This document shows positions 45,551 through 55,171 of a DNA stretch of 64,000 nt, one piece after another. The stretch spans positions 5,288,501 to 5,352,500 of the forward strand of contig NZ_CP119147.1 of NCBI RefSeq assembly GCF_029167645.1, given 5' to 3'. This stretch comes from Streptomyces sp. AM 2-1-1 (GTDB lineage Bacteria; Actinomycetota; Actinomycetes; Streptomycetales; Streptomycetaceae). The notes under the pieces were generated by a model. It saw only the letters and a list, made by a program, of their open reading frames with translations, was not told where the DNA came from and did not search any database. Positions within the stretch are counted from its first letter, which is position 1. Each line of letters opens with the position of its first letter. A program made the position numbers and the translations under genes.

Positions 45551-45919
45551 CCGTCGTACGACGGCGCGTTGGGTGCGTCGAGTGCGAGCCGCGCTCCGGC
45601 CGCCCGCCCCCGACGCGTGGGAGGACACCTGCGGAGCCGGCAACCCCGACCCTGTCACACGGGGGCGACACGCACCCCGGCGACGGCTCCCCTGCGGGAA
45701 CGGGAACGAACCGCCGTCGGGTCGGCCCGCACCGCCTGCCTCATACTTCCGGCCCGCGCATCGCCCACGACGTGTACGAGGCGGAGACGACCGGCGACCC
45801 CGACCGCGTGCGCGGCGGCGACGGTGGCGAGGCCGTCTGCGGCGGCTACGGCCGCGTCCGCCCGGTCATCGGCCCGTACCGACCCTCGCACCGGCGGCGT
45901 CGCCGCGCTCCGGAAAGCC
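45551..45919. other. Non-coding or uncertain stretch between terminators
   Basis: No gene with a ribosome binding site was found. A minus-strand frame ending at 45655 (about 78 codons, with DRADAAVAAADGLATVAAAHA) has high third-position GC but no start signal. Most likely spacer between two converging transcription units. Confidence 0.5.
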
Positions 45920-45958
45920 GCGAGGGCCGCCACCCCGACCAGGGGTGACGGCCCTCGC
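45920..45958 (-). terminator. glnA terminator
   Basis: GCGAGGGCCG with CGGCCCTCGC enclosing CACCCC/GGGGTG and a short loop, about 41 nt after the glnA stop. Confidence 0.85.
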
Positions 45959-45998
45959 GCTCCGACCCGACTGCCACCGGACGACCCGGCGGTGTCTC

Positions 45999-47408
45999 CT
46001 AGAGGTCGAAGTAGAGCTCGAACTCGTGCGGGTGCGGGCGCAGCTGGATCGGGGCGATCTCGTGCGTGCGCTTGTAGTCGATCCAGGTCTCGATCAGGTC
46101 GGTCGTGAAGACGCCGCCCGCCTGGAGGTACTCGTTGTCCTGCTCCAGCGCCTCGAGGACGGCCGGGAGCGAGGTCGGGACCTGCTGGACGTTGGCGTGC
46201 TCCTCGGGAGCCAGCTCGTACAGGTCCTTGTCGATCGGCTCCGCCGGCTCGATCTTGTTCTTGACGCCGTCGAGGCCCGCCATCAGCAGCGCCGCGAACG
46301 CCAGGTACGGGTTCGAGGACGGGTCCGGGGCGCGGAACTCGACGCGCTTGGCCTTCGGGTTCGAGCCGGTGATCGGGATGCGCATCGCGGCGGAGCGGTT
46401 GCGCTGCGAGTACACCATGTTGACCGGGGCCTCGAAGCCGGGGACCAGGCGGTGGTACGAGTTCACCGTCGGGTTGGTGAAGGCCAGCAGCGACGGGGCG
46501 TGCTTGAGGATGCCGCCGATGTAGTAGCGGGCCATGTCCGACAGGCCGGCGTAACCCTGCTCGTCGTAGAAGAGCGGCACGCCGCCCTGCCACAGCGACT
46601 GGTGCACGTGCATGCCCGAGCCGTTGTCACCGAAGATCGGCTTCGGCATGAAGGTCGCGGTCTTGCCGTTGCGCCAGGCGACGTTCTTCACGATGTACTT
46701 GAAGAGCATCAGGTCGTCGGCCGCGGCGAGCAGCGTGTTGAACTTGTAGTTGATCTCGGCCTGGCCGGCGGTGCCGACCTCGTGGTGCTGGCGCTCGACC
46801 TGCAGGCCGTTCTTGTCCAGCTCCAGGGAGATCTCGGCACGCAGGTCGGCGAAGTGGTCGACCGGCGGGGTCGGGAAGTAGCCGCCCTTGTAGCGGACCT
46901 TGTACCCGCGGTTGTTCTCCACCGCGCCGGTGTTCCAGGCGCCGGCCTCGGAGTCGATGTGGTAGAAGCTCTCGTTCGCCGACGTCTGGAAGCGGACGTT
47001 GTCGAAGACGTAGAACTCCGCCTCGGGACCGAAGTAGGCGGTGTCGGCGAAGCCGGTGGAGGCGAGGTACGCCTCGGCCTTCTTGGCCACGTTCCGCGGG
47101 TCACGGCTGTACTGCTCGCCGGTGATCGGGTCGTGGATGAAGAAGTTGATGTTGACCGTCTTGTCGCGGCGGAAAGGGTCCACCCGGGCGGTCGACAGGT
47201 CGGCGCGGAGCGCCATGTCGGACTCGTGGATGGCCTGGAAGCCGCGGATCGACGAACCGTCGAAGGCGAGTTCCTCGGCCGGGTCGAAGCTCGCTGCCGG
47301 GATGGTGAAGTGCTGCATCACACCGGGCAGGTCGCAGAAGCGGACGTCGATGAACTTCACGTCGTTGTCCGCGACGTACTTCTGCACTTCGTCGGCGTTC
47401 TGGAACAT
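45999..47408 (-). CDS. glnA: Glutamine synthetase I
   Basis: A 469-residue dodecameric GSI-beta, the main ammonia-assimilating enzyme. Signatures are in order: FDGSSIRGF (Asp50 for ammonium), [44 protein letters not shown], and NRSAAMRIP. Tyr397 in [10 protein letters not shown] is the adenylylation site for GlnE, which is encoded at 12029-15031 in this window. The ATG at 47408 follows AGGAGGAG at 6 nt; the frame extends upstream but overlaps the leader. A four-site GlnR box at 47507-47544 marks it as a GlnR target. Transcription ends at 45920-45958. Confidence 0.97.
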   Translation of the reverse strand: MFQNADEVQKYVADNDVKFIDVRFCDLPGVMQHFTIPAASFDPAEELAFDGSSIRGFQAIHESDMALRADLSTARVDPFRRDKTVNINFFIHDPITGEQYSRDPRNVAKKAEAYLASTGFADTAYFGPEAEFYVFDNVRFQTSANESFYHIDSEAGAWNTGAVENNRGYKVRYKGGYFPTPPVDHFADLRAEISLELDKNGLQVERQHHEVGTAGQAEINYKFNTLLAAADDLMLFKYIVKNVAWRNGKTATFMPKPIFGDNGSGMHVHQSLWQGGVPLFYDEQGYAGLSDMARYYIGGILKHAPSLLAFTNPTVNSYHRLVPGFEAPVNMVYSQRNRSAAMRIPITGSNPKAKRVEFRAPDPSSNPYLAFAALLMAGLDGVKNKIEPAEPIDKDLYELAPEEHANVQQVPTSLPAVLEALEQDNEYLQAGGVFTTDLIETWIDYKRTHEIAPIQLRPHPHEFELYFDL

Positions 47409-47506
47409 CCAACTCCTCCTACTCCCGGCCCGGGAGGCGCGGGGTTGAACTTCGTGTGTGTCGCCAGTGCGGTGGCGCACGTTGAGGGCGACCTTAGGCA
47501 GACGGG

Positions 47507-47544
47507 ATTTCCCCAGCATGACCCATTTGTTTCGCCCAAGTTAA
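47507..47544 (-). promoter_or_regulatory. GlnR box of glnA
   Basis: On the coding strand: TTAAC, 6 nt, GAAAC, 6 nt, GTCAT, 6 nt, GAAAT. The 6-nt spacing is exact. It lies 99-136 nt before the glnA ATG. Confidence 0.88.
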
Positions 47545-47629
47545 CCGGGCGCGCGGTGGGGGGCACCCCAACGCCTCATCCCGTGCCCCGGGCACCACGG
47601 AGCAAACCAGGTCGCAGTACCGTGGTCGG

Positions 47630-48097
47630 GTGGACAACAGGCAAGCAATCGGATCGTGGCTGTCCGGCCCCCAGGCGGCCGCCGAGGAGATGGGCGTCGA
47701 CTTCGGCTATCGGGGCAAGCGCCTCGGGCTGCCCGAATTCGGCCCGGGGTCCGTGGCCCCGCTCGGCCGCCGGTTCGGCGCGCTCTTCATCGACTGGGCC
47801 CTCTGCATGCTGATCGCATACGGGCTCCTCGCTCCTGGTGACCGACTGGCCGCCGGGAACTGGGCGTTGCTCGTCTTCCTCATCATGAGCCTCTGCACCG
47901 TGGGCACCCTCGGCTTCACCCCCGGCAAGCGGATCGCCGGACTGCGGGTCGTCTCCGAGGGCGGCGGTCCCGCCGGTCCGGTGCGCGTCCTCGTGCGGAG
48001 CGTGCTGCTGGTCCTGGTGATCCCGGCCCTCGTCTGGGACCGCGACGGACGCGGCCTCCACGACCGGCTCTCCCGCTCCGTCCAGGTACGCCGCTGA
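47630..48097 (+). CDS. RDD family membrane protein
   Basis: A 155-residue protein with an RDD domain: about 45 N-terminal polar residues, then PLGRRFGALFIDWALCM with the conserved Arg-Asp pair, three predicted helices (about 49-68, 78-98 and 119-136) and the typical FTPGKRIAGLRV and DRLSRSVQV. RDD proteins are small transport-related or accessory membrane proteins; some act as cation exchangers. Divergent from glnA and separated from it by the GlnR box region. The GTG at 47630 has only a poor ribosome binding site. Confidence 0.82.
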   Translation: MDNRQAIGSWLSGPQAAAEEMGVDFGYRGKRLGLPEFGPGSVAPLGRRFGALFIDWALCMLIAYGLLAPGDRLAAGNWALLVFLIMSLCTVGTLGFTPGKRIAGLRVVSEGGGPAGPVRVLVRSVLLVLVIPALVWDRDGRGLHDRLSRSVQVRR

Positions 48098-48341
48098 CCC
48101 CGCGGCCCGGCCGGCGGGCGCCCGGTTCCACCCGGTCCGTCCGGGTGCTCCGGCGACGGGTGCCGGGTGCGGGGAGACCGGTGGCGTACAGCCCCGGAAC
48201 GGCGCCCGTGGCGTTCCGCCATCCGGACAACTCCATCCGCACGGTGACGCCGTTGTCCACCATGCGGACCGAATGGCGCGCCGAGAGCCGCAGGAGCGCG
48301 ACAGCTGCCCGACGAGCCGTTCCCGGCGCTCCCCACGCAAC

Positions 48342-48380
48342 GAGGGGCGGCCCCGACCGTCCCGGTCGGGGCCGCCCCTC
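48342..48380. terminator. Bidirectional terminator between RDD and DUF4191 genes
   Basis: GAGGGGCGGCCCCGACC, loop GTCCC, GGTCGGGGCCGCCCCTC: a perfect 17-bp stem. The rest of the 48098-48478 gap between these convergent genes shows no clear gene. Confidence 0.9.
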
Positions 48381-48478
48381 TGGTGTGAGCGCGGAAGTGC
48401 GCGAAGCGGTGTGCCGCAGCGCGCAGTGAGAACGCGAGAAGGTCAGGAGAGTGCGAGCGCGTGCGGTGCCCGCACGGG

Positions 48479-49186
48479 TCAGCGCATCTTTCCGCCGCGC
48501 GGCATCCGCATGCCCTTGGGCATCGGACCCTTCGGCAGCGGCATGTTGCTCATCAGGTCGCCCATCGCCCGCAGCCGGTCGTTGGCTGCCGTGACCTGCG
48601 GTCCGCTGAGGACGCGCGGGTACTTCAGCATCGTGACGCGCACCTTCTTCAGCGGGACCTGGCCCTCGCCGTCGCCCACGATGATGTCGTGCACCGGGAC
48701 GTCGACGACGATGCGTGCCATCCGCCGCTTCTCGGCCGCCAGCAGGCTCTTCACCCGGTTCGGGTTGCCCTCGGCGACCAGCACGATGCCGGCCTTGCCG
48801 ACCGCGCGGTGGACGACGTCCTGGCTGCGGTTCATCGCGACCGCCGGAGTGGTGGTCCAGCCGCGGCCGACGCGGTCGAGCACCGCTGCCGCCGCTCCGG
48901 GCTGGCCCTCCATCTGGCCGAAGGCCGCCGCCTCCGCACGCCGTCCGAAGACGACGAGTGCCGCGATGAGGGCCAGTACGAAGCCCAGGATGCCCAGGTA
49001 GACCGGGTGACCGATCGCGAAACCGATCGCGAGGAGGACGCCGAAGACGACGATCCACAGCCCCGCGAGCACGAGCCCGATCTTGGGGTCCGACCGCCGG
49101 GTCATCTTGTAGGTCAGGGCGATCTGCTTGAGCCGCCCCGCGTTCTCGGCGCTGTCCGCGCCTTCAGTGTTTGCCTTCCTCGCCAT
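48479..49186 (-). CDS. DUF4191 membrane protein
   Basis: A 235-residue protein of the actinobacterial DUF4191 family. Polar N-terminus (NAGRLKQIALTYKMTRRSDPKIG), two adjacent transmembrane helices at about 36-78, then a soluble cytoplasmic domain with VVHRAVGKAGIVLVAEG, LLAAEKRRMARIV and a Met/Pro/Gly/Lys-rich tail (MPLPKGPMPKGMRMPRGG). Function unknown; it is a near-universal neighbour of lipA in actinobacteria as I recall. It starts 10 nt after the stop of the small gene at 49197-49406 and so is probably co-transcribed and under the same GlnR-like box. Confidence 0.88.
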   Translation of the reverse strand: MARKANTEGADSAENAGRLKQIALTYKMTRRSDPKIGLVLAGLWIVVFGVLLAIGFAIGHPVYLGILGFVLALIAALVVFGRRAEAAAFGQMEGQPGAAAAVLDRVGRGWTTTPAVAMNRSQDVVHRAVGKAGIVLVAEGNPNRVKSLLAAEKRRMARIVVDVPVHDIIVGDGEGQVPLKKVRVTMLKYPRVLSGPQVTAANDRLRAMGDLMSNMPLPKGPMPKGMRMPRGGKMR

Positions 49187-49196
49187 GTACAGGAGT

Positions 49197-49406
49197 TTAC
49201 GTGGCCGAGGAACGGTGCTCGGCCACGGCCTCCAGTACGTGCTGGGCCTCGACCCGGTCCCTGGCGCGGCGGCGGTCCTCCAGGACCGCGGTCCAGGCGT
49301 TGCGGCGGGCGGTGCGCTGGCCGCCGCTCAGCAGCAGCGACTCCACGGCCCGCAGGGCGTGGGTGACGGTGGGAAGGGTGTGGGCACGTACCGGCGCGGC
49401 CTGCAT
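49197..49406 (-). CDS. Small 69-residue protein, likely GlnR-regulated
   Basis: A 69-residue helical, positively charged protein (PVRAHTLPTVTHALRAVESL, then RTARRNAWTAVLEDRRRARDRVEAQHVLEA). No family recognised. The ATG at 49406 gives the conserved-looking version; AGAGGGA lies upstream with a long spacer. By position, between lipA and DUF4191, it corresponds to S. coelicolor SCO2195, which I recall being listed among GlnR targets. A candidate GlnR box with the right spacing lies 103-140 nt upstream. It may be an adaptor or small regulator of nitrogen metabolism; that is inference. The DUF4191 gene follows after 10 nt. Confidence 0.65.
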   Translation of the reverse strand: MQAAPVRAHTLPTVTHALRAVESLLLSGGQRTARRNAWTAVLEDRRRARDRVEAQHVLEAVAEHRSSAT

Positions 49407-49508
49407 CGTGGTGTTCCCTCTCGGGGCGAATCCGCGCACGGCGCGGAACGGGGTGCGGGAAACGGCGGCCGCGGTGCGTTCGGCCGATGCCGCCGGTGGA
49501 ACCAGGGT

Positions 49509-49546
49509 CACTTCTCGGTGTTACCAGTGCGTGACCGGTCGGTCAA
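49509..49546 (-). promoter_or_regulatory. Candidate GlnR box before the 69-residue gene
   Basis: On the coding strand: TTGAC, 6 nt, GTCAC, 6 nt, GTAAC, 6 nt, AAGTG. The 11-bp phasing equals that of the glnII and glnA boxes. Two of the four sites match GTnAC well; the last is poor. Confidence 0.6.
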
Positions 49547-49585
49547 ACACCAATGAATCCTCGATACCGGCTGCCCGCACGCGGA

Positions 49586-49630
49586 GGCGGCCCATACGCG
49601 TCCCTCACCTGCGGGAGCGTACGGGCCGCC
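49586..49630 (-). terminator. lipA terminator
   Basis: GGCGGCCCATACGC pairs with GCGTACGGGCCGCC with one mismatch, about 42 nt beyond the lipA stop codon. It separates lipA from the 69-residue gene. Confidence 0.82.
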
Positions 49631-49671
49631 TCGTGCGAGCGGTTACCGCCGGTAATGCGCTGTGCTCGGAT

Positions 49672-50652
49672 TCACACGGCGGTAGGGGCCGCGACGGCTC
49701 CGGAGGCGGCCGCGTCGCGGGCCGCCATCGCCTGCTGGAAGAGGCGTCCGGCGCGGTACGAGGAGCGCACCAGCGGACCCGACATCACGCCGGAGTAGCC
49801 GATCGCGTCGGCCTCGTCCTTCAGCTCGACGAACTCCTGCGGCTTCACCCAGCGCTCGACGGGGTGGTGCCGCACCGAGGGCCGCAGGTACTGCGTGATC
49901 GTGATCAGCTCGCACCCGGCCTCGTGCAGGTCGCGGAGGGCCTCGCTGACCTCCTCACGGGTCTCGCCCATGCCGAGGATCAGGTTCGACTTGGTCACCA
50001 GTCCGGCCTCGCGGGCCCGCGTGATGACCTCCAGCGAACGCTCGTACCGGAAGCCCGGCCGGATGCGCTTGAAGATGCGCGGGACCGTCTCGACGTTGTG
50101 CGCCAGGACCTCGGGGCGCGAGGAGAAGACCTCGGCCAGCGCGGCGGGCTCGGCGTTGAAGTCGGGGATCAGCAGTTCGACCTTGGTGCGGCCGGCCTCG
50201 CGCCCGTCCGTCAGCGCGTGGATCTGGCGGACGGTCTCCGCGTACAGCCACGCGCCGCCGTCCTCCAGGTCGTCGCGGGCGACGCCGGTGATCGTGGCGT
50301 AGTTCAGGTCCATCGTGACGACGGACTCGCCGACCCGGCGGGGCTCGTCGAGGTCGAGCGCCTGCGGCTTGCCCGTGTCGATCTGGCAGAAGTCACACCG
50401 CCGGGTGCACTGGTCACCGCCGATGAGGAAGGTCGCCTCGCGGTCCTCCCAGCACTCGAAGATGTTGGGACAGCCCGCCTCCTGGCAGACCGTGTGCAGC
50501 CCCTCGCTCTTCACGAGCTTCTGCAGCTGGTTGTACTCGGGGCCCATCTTCGCCCGGGTTTTGATCCACTCGGGCTTGCGCTCGATGGGGGTCTGGCTGT
50601 TCCGGACCTCCAGGCGCAGCATCTTGCGCCCGTCGGGTGCGACAGCGGACAC
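49672..50652 (-). CDS. lipA: Lipoyl synthase LipA
   Basis: A 326-residue radical-SAM enzyme that inserts two sulfurs into octanoyl groups on lipoyl domains. The auxiliary cluster Cys triad is [12 protein letters not shown]; the radical-SAM CxxxCxxC is [24 protein letters not shown] and [13 protein letters not shown] are also typical. The GTG at 50652 is preferred over the ATG at 50700 because GGGGAG lies 8 nt upstream and the protein then begins [19 protein letters not shown], as in other Streptomyces LipA. lipB lies upstream on the same strand across a 184-nt gap. Its products in this window would be the E2 lipoyl domains at 62195-64000. Confidence 0.96.
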   Translation of the reverse strand: MSAVAPDGRKMLRLEVRNSQTPIERKPEWIKTRAKMGPEYNQLQKLVKSEGLHTVCQEAGCPNIFECWEDREATFLIGGDQCTRRCDFCQIDTGKPQALDLDEPRRVGESVVTMDLNYATITGVARDDLEDGGAWLYAETVRQIHALTDGREAGRTKVELLIPDFNAEPAALAEVFSSRPEVLAHNVETVPRIFKRIRPGFRYERSLEVITRAREAGLVTKSNLILGMGETREEVSEALRDLHEAGCELITITQYLRPSVRHHPVERWVKPQEFVELKDEADAIGYSGVMSGPLVRSSYRAGRLFQQAMAARDAAASGAVAAPTAV

Positions 50653-50836
50653 TCCGGCACTCCCCTTAGCTTTCACTGCATTGGATTCTTCGGCGAACAC
50701 CAGGGTACGCCCGTCATTCGCACGGCCCTACGTCCGGCCAACCCCCAGCCGACGAGGGCTATTCCCCCGAACGGCCGGCACCCGGGCCCGTGCGGGCCCC
50801 TGGACGGCCGTGCGGGGCGCGTGGTGCCGCCGCCGG

Positions 50837-51640
50837 TCAGGAGCTCGCGGCGGCGGAGGCCACCTCGCGGGGCGCGAGCTCGGCGTTCTCCATCACGTCC
50901 CGGAGGTGCTTCTCGACGACCGGGAGCACCTGCGCGATCGTGAGGTCTCGCCCCAGCTCGTACGCGAGCGAGGTGACGCCCGCGTCGCGGATGCCGCACG
51001 GCACGATCCGGTCGAAGGAGGTGGCGTCGGGGTTCACGTTCAGGGCGAAGCCGTGCATGGTGACGCCCTTGGCGACCCGGATGCCGATCGCCGCCAGCTT
51101 GCGGTCCTCGCGGCGCTGCCCGGCGTTCGAGGGGGCGTACTCGGGGCCGTTGAGCCGGGCGTCGAACTCCTCGTCCGTCAGCCGCGGGTCGAAGTCGAGC
51201 GACAGACCGCCGATCGACGGCCGCTGCTCGACCGGGTCGCCCAGCACCCAGACCCCACTGCGCCCCTCGACCCGGCTGGTCGCCACGCCGAAGTCGGCGG
51301 CGGTGCGGATCAGGGCGTCCTCCAGCCTGCGCACGTGCGCCACGACGTCGACCGGGCGCGGCAGCTTCTGGATCGGGTAGCCGACGAGCTGGCCCGGACC
51401 GTGCCAGGTGATCTTGCCGCCGCGGTCCACGTCGATGACGGGAGTGCCGTCCAGGGGCCGTTCGCTGTCGGTGGTGCGCCGCCCCGCGGTGTAGACGGAG
51501 GGGTGCTCCAGCAGCAGGCAGGTGTCGGGGACGGTGTCCTCGAACCGTGCGGCGTGCACCTCCCGCTGCTTCTGCCAGGCCTCCCGGTAGTCGACGGCCT
51601 CCGCGCCGAACCCCAGCCGGACGAATCGCAGCTCGCTCAC
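50837..51640 (-). CDS. lipB: Octanoyltransferase LipB
   Basis: A 267-residue enzyme that moves octanoate from acyl-carrier protein to lipoyl domains, the step before LipA. Signature pieces are [26 protein letters not shown], and [10 protein letters not shown] with the catalytic Lys, with the catalytic Cys in [14 protein letters not shown]. The GTG at 51640 has GGGAGG upstream. A ~50-residue actinobacterial insertion ([20 protein letters not shown]) and an Ala/Ser-rich tail are present. Divergent from the NsdA-like regulator. Confidence 0.95.
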   Translation of the reverse strand: MSELRFVRLGFGAEAVDYREAWQKQREVHAARFEDTVPDTCLLLEHPSVYTAGRRTTDSERPLDGTPVIDVDRGGKITWHGPGQLVGYPIQKLPRPVDVVAHVRRLEDALIRTAADFGVATSRVEGRSGVWVLGDPVEQRPSIGGLSLDFDPRLTDEEFDARLNGPEYAPSNAGQRREDRKLAAIGIRVAKGVTMHGFALNVNPDATSFDRIVPCGIRDAGVTSLAYELGRDLTIAQVLPVVEKHLRDVMENAELAPREVASAAASS

Positions 51641-51908
51641 GGCGATGCCTCCCTACTCGTGGTGACGCATGCGCCGGAAGGGTCCCTTCCGCCGTCGTCA
51701 CCGTGCACTGGTCGCGCCCGAATCACTGTACGACCGCGGGGGAGCGGGTGGTCCAGCAGGTCGTGCCGTCAGCGCGACCCGCACTCCTCACACGATCGGA
51801 TGAACATGGAACGAAGGTCGCCGCGGGCGTTGCGGCGGCGGCTAAATTCGCGCCGTTCCCCAAGGGCTGCCACGCCCGGCCCAGGCAAGGCAGGAGACCG
51901 CACCGCAG

Positions 51909-53627
51909 ATGTCGGAACGACCCCCCCAGCGCACCCCCCACCCCCCGAACCGCAGGCTCGCCGCCCTCATCGCGGAGGCGGGGTTCTCCCACGCGGGCCT
52001 GGCCCGACGGGTGGACCACCTGGGGCTGGAGCACGGCCTCGACCTGCGGTACGACAAGACGTCGGTGACCCGGTGGCTGCGTGGCCAGCAGCCGCGCGGC
52101 ACCACGCCCGCCCTGATCGCCGAGGTCTTCACCCGGCGTCTCGGCCGCCGGCTCACCGCGCAGGACCTCGGGCTCGACGCGTGCGCCCCCGTCTACGCGG
52201 GCCTGGAGTTCGCCGCCACCCCCGCCGAGGCCGTCGACATCGTCAGCGGACTCTGGCGCAAGGACTCGGGCAACCAGGCGGACCTGCGCAAGATCGCCTT
52301 CACCCCGGCCGGGCTCGTGGTGCCGAGCCGGGACTGGCTGATCGGTCAGGCCGACGAGTCCGTCTCCCGGGGCGACCTCCCGGCAGCGTCCGGAAGGGCT
52401 GCCCAAGACACCGGAGCGCCGGGACCGGGCGGCGCCGGCGGACGATCCGGGCACCCCGGTGCCTCCCCGGCCGCCGGGGTGCCCGGTGAGGTACGGACGG
52501 GCGGCCGGACGGGCCCCGCGCCCGGACCGGCGGGCCTCGCACCGCCCCCGGCCGGAGGGCACGGCCCCGGCGCGGGAAGCGCCCGGATCGGAGCCCAGCG
52601 CCCCGCCCCCGGTCACGGCCCGGCCGGCGCCGGGAGCGCGGGGCACGGTGCCGCACCCGTGGGATCCCCCCGCCCCGGCCACCCCGCGGTGCCCCGGCAG
52701 CGGCAGACCGAGCGGGCCCCCGGTCAGCGCGTCGGGAACGGCGACGTGGCGGCCCTGCGGTCGGTCGGCGAACTCTTCCGCTCGCTCGACCACGCCTACG
52801 GGGGCGGTCACGCCCGCCAGGCCCTGGTCCGCTACCTCGAACACGAGACCGAGCCCATGCTCCGGGGCAGCTACAGCGAGGCCACCGGACGGCGGCTCTT
52901 CGCGGCGGCGGCCGACCTGACGCGGCTGGCGGGCTGGACCTCGTACGACATCGCCGCGCACGGGCTGGCGCAGCGGTACTTCGTCCAGGCGCTGCGGCTC
53001 GCCCAGGCCGCCGGGGACCGGGCGTACGGCAGCTACGTACTCATCACCATGAGCCGCCAGGCGGTCTACCTCGGGCACGGGCGCGAGGCCGTCCAGCTGG
53101 CGCGGGTGGCGCAGCAGGGCGTCGGTGCCGCCGCGCCCCCCGTCGTCCAGGCGCTGCTGCACGCGGTGGAGGCACGTGGGCACGGCGTGCTCGGGGACGC
53201 GCGGGCGTGCGCCGTCTCGCTGGCGCGCGCGGAGCGCGCCCTGGAGACCGCCCGTGCCGGGGACGAGGCCCCGCCCTGGGCCCGCACCTTCGACGAGGCG
53301 CAGCTCGCCGACGAGTTCGCGCACTGCCACCGGGACCTCCAGCAGTACCGGGCCGCCGCCCTGCACGCCGAGCGCTCGCTCCAGCTGCGCGCGCCCGCGT
53401 ACGCCCGGAGCAGGCTCTTCAGCCAGGTCGTCCTGGCCTCGGCCCGGCTCGGGCTCGGCGAGCTCGACCAGGCCTGCCTGCTGGGCGCCGAGGCGGCCCG
53501 GCGGGCGGGCGAGATGCGCTCGGTCCGGGCGACGGAGTACGTACGCGAGTTCGAGCGGAAGCTGGAGCCCTACCGCGACGCGGCGGCGGTGCGCGGGTAC
53601 CGCGAACAGGTCGCGGCCTTCGGCTGA
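51909..53627 (+). CDS. NsdA-like regulator with TPR repeats
   Basis: A 572-residue cytoplasmic protein. The N-terminal ~110 residues hold an XRE-like segment (RRLAALIAEAGFSHAGLARRV, then RYDKTSVTRWLRGQQPRG). A Gly/Pro/Ala low-complexity linker follows at about 155-275. Helical TPR-like repeats fill the rest (GELFRSLDHAYGGGHARQAL to the end). This layout is that of the Streptomyces NsdA/NsdB family of regulators influencing antibiotic production and sporulation; I assign it by resemblance only. The ribosome binding site (AGGAG) is rather far from the ATG (12 nt), so a slightly different start is possible. Peptide or protein ligand unknown. Confidence 0.72.
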   Translation: MSERPPQRTPHPPNRRLAALIAEAGFSHAGLARRVDHLGLEHGLDLRYDKTSVTRWLRGQQPRGTTPALIAEVFTRRLGRRLTAQDLGLDACAPVYAGLEFAATPAEAVDIVSGLWRKDSGNQADLRKIAFTPAGLVVPSRDWLIGQADESVSRGDLPAASGRAAQDTGAPGPGGAGGRSGHPGASPAAGVPGEVRTGGRTGPAPGPAGLAPPPAGGHGPGAGSARIGAQRPAPGHGPAGAGSAGHGAAPVGSPRPGHPAVPRQRQTERAPGQRVGNGDVAALRSVGELFRSLDHAYGGGHARQALVRYLEHETEPMLRGSYSEATGRRLFAAAADLTRLAGWTSYDIAAHGLAQRYFVQALRLAQAAGDRAYGSYVLITMSRQAVYLGHGREAVQLARVAQQGVGAAAPPVVQALLHAVEARGHGVLGDARACAVSLARAERALETARAGDEAPPWARTFDEAQLADEFAHCHRDLQQYRAAALHAERSLQLRAPAYARSRLFSQVVLASARLGLGELDQACLLGAEAARRAGEMRSVRATEYVREFERKLEPYRDAAAVRGYREQVAAFG

Positions 53628-53666
53628 GGGCCGCGACCCGCCACCGTCCGGACCGGGGAGCCGCCC

Positions 53667-55013
53667 TCAGGCGGCGGCCCCCGGCACCGTCGCGCCCGGC
53701 TCCGGGGCGTACCCCGGACCCGCCCCGAGGTCGGCCAGGATCGCGGAGGCCGCCCGCCGGCCCGAGTGGAGGGCGCCCCGCACGGTGCTGGTGTCCCGGT
53801 GGTCGCCGCAGACGTACAGCCCGGCGAGCACCCGCACCGGGCGGCTCGGATCGTGCGGAGGGGCCATCACCGGGACCGCCTCGGCGGTGTGGTGAGTGGC
53901 CAGCAGCTCCCAGTCGTCCGTGGGCATCCCGTACAGCGCCGCCAGATGGGCGCGCACCGCGCGGTCCAGCCCGGGCGGCGGGGTGCCGAGCACCGCGCTG
54001 GTGATCAGCGCGCGGCCCCGCGGCGCGCGGGTGGGATCGATCTCGCTCATCACCGCCGAGTACGCGACCGGACCGGACCCGCCCGCCTCCAGCACCAGCG
54101 AGGCGCCGGTCCGCGGGGCGGTGGGAGCCGTGTGGTGGAGCACCGTGACCGGATGGAAGTCGGGCACCCGCAGACCGGGCAGCAGCTCCGCCGCGGCCCC
54201 CGCACCGGTGGCCACCAGCAGTGAACGGCAGCTCAGTTCCCCGTGCTCCTCGGTGCGCACCGACGTGGTGTCGGCCGCCGTCACCTGGACGCCCGTGCGC
54301 ACGGTGCCCGGCGGCAGGGTGGACGCCAGCAGCTCCGGCAGTGCCGCCGAACCGCCCTCCGGGACGCGGAGCCGGCCGCGCGCCCAGTCCCGCAGGACCA
54401 GCTCCGCGATCCGGCTCGACGCGCGCAGTTCCGGATCGCTGAGCAGGGCGGCGAGCAGTGGGCGCAGGAAGCCGTCGACGGTCCGGGCGGGCAGCCCGCG
54501 GGCCACCAGAGCCGCCAGCCCCGCCTGGGCCGTCCGGTCCGGTCTGGCCATGATGCGGGCGGTGGAGGTCCCGGCCAGCCGGGCCAGCGCCGCGCCGAGC
54601 CTGGCCCGGTCGAGGGCCTCGCCGACCGCACCGCCCCGCGCGGACGGCGCCGCCCCGGCGGCACTCGAACGGGAGCGCACGGGCTTGAAGGCGCCCCTGG
54701 TACTTCGTATGTCACCGGCGCGATAGTGGCGTCCGGCATTGTGGACCACGACCGCCGGCGCGAACTCGCGGAGCACCAGGGCCGTCTGACCCGGTAGCTC
54801 CCCGAGTTCTTCCGGCACGCTGCCGAGCAGCGGACCGAGACGGTCGAGCCGGAACCCGTCCACCTCGTCCGTGGCGAGCCTGCCGCCGATGCGCGGTGTT
54901 GCTTCCAGGACGCTGACACTCACCCCCGCCCGTACGAGGTGGTGAGCGGCTGACAGGCCGGCCGTGCCGGCTCCGATGATGACCACGTCCGCGTGGTGTG
55001 GCGTGCTGAGCAC
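53667..55013 (-). CDS. FAD-dependent amine oxidase-type oxidoreductase
   Basis: A 448-residue flavoprotein. The N-terminal FAD-binding fold is ADVVIIGAGTAGLSAAHHL, followed by a GG-doublet RIGGRLATDEVDGFRLDRLGP, as in amine oxidases and phytoene desaturase-like proteins. The C-terminus has the closing FAD motif LYVCGDHRDTSTVRGALHSGRRAA. The substrate could be an amine, a carotenoid-type or a porphyrin-related compound. The GTG at 55013 with GGGGAGG 4 nt upstream is chosen; the in-frame ATG at 55052 would add 13 residues. Convergent with the NsdA-like gene. Confidence 0.83.
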   Translation of the reverse strand: MLSTPHHADVVIIGAGTAGLSAAHHLVRAGVSVSVLEATPRIGGRLATDEVDGFRLDRLGPLLGSVPEELGELPGQTALVLREFAPAVVVHNAGRHYRAGDIRSTRGAFKPVRSRSSAAGAAPSARGGAVGEALDRARLGAALARLAGTSTARIMARPDRTAQAGLAALVARGLPARTVDGFLRPLLAALLSDPELRASSRIAELVLRDWARGRLRVPEGGSAALPELLASTLPPGTVRTGVQVTAADTTSVRTEEHGELSCRSLLVATGAGAAAELLPGLRVPDFHPVTVLHHTAPTAPRTGASLVLEAGGSGPVAYSAVMSEIDPTRAPRGRALITSAVLGTPPPGLDRAVRAHLAALYGMPTDDWELLATHHTAEAVPVMAPPHDPSRPVRVLAGLYVCGDHRDTSTVRGALHSGRRAASAILADLGAGPGYAPEPGATVPGAAA

Positions 55014-55171
55014 ATGCCCTCCCCGGGTCGGTGCGAGCGCTGGGAGGCTCATGCCCCCAACCCGCTCGCGGAATGCCCGGCTTCGTCAAGAAGGTGAGGA
55101 CGATGGCCGGTACCCGGACCGCGGGGCCGGTGCCGGGCGGCGGCGCACGGGGCGCGGGAGGAGCCCGTACC

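Noticed and set aside
45655..45890. Possible 78-residue minus-strand protein downstream of glnA
   Set aside because: Good third-position GC but no start signal, and it lies between terminators of converging genes.
48100..48260. Minus-strand frame starting MVDNGVTVRMELSGW
   Set aside because: Overlaps the RDD gene in antisense and lacks a ribosome binding site. The first 20 residues look plausible, the rest does not.
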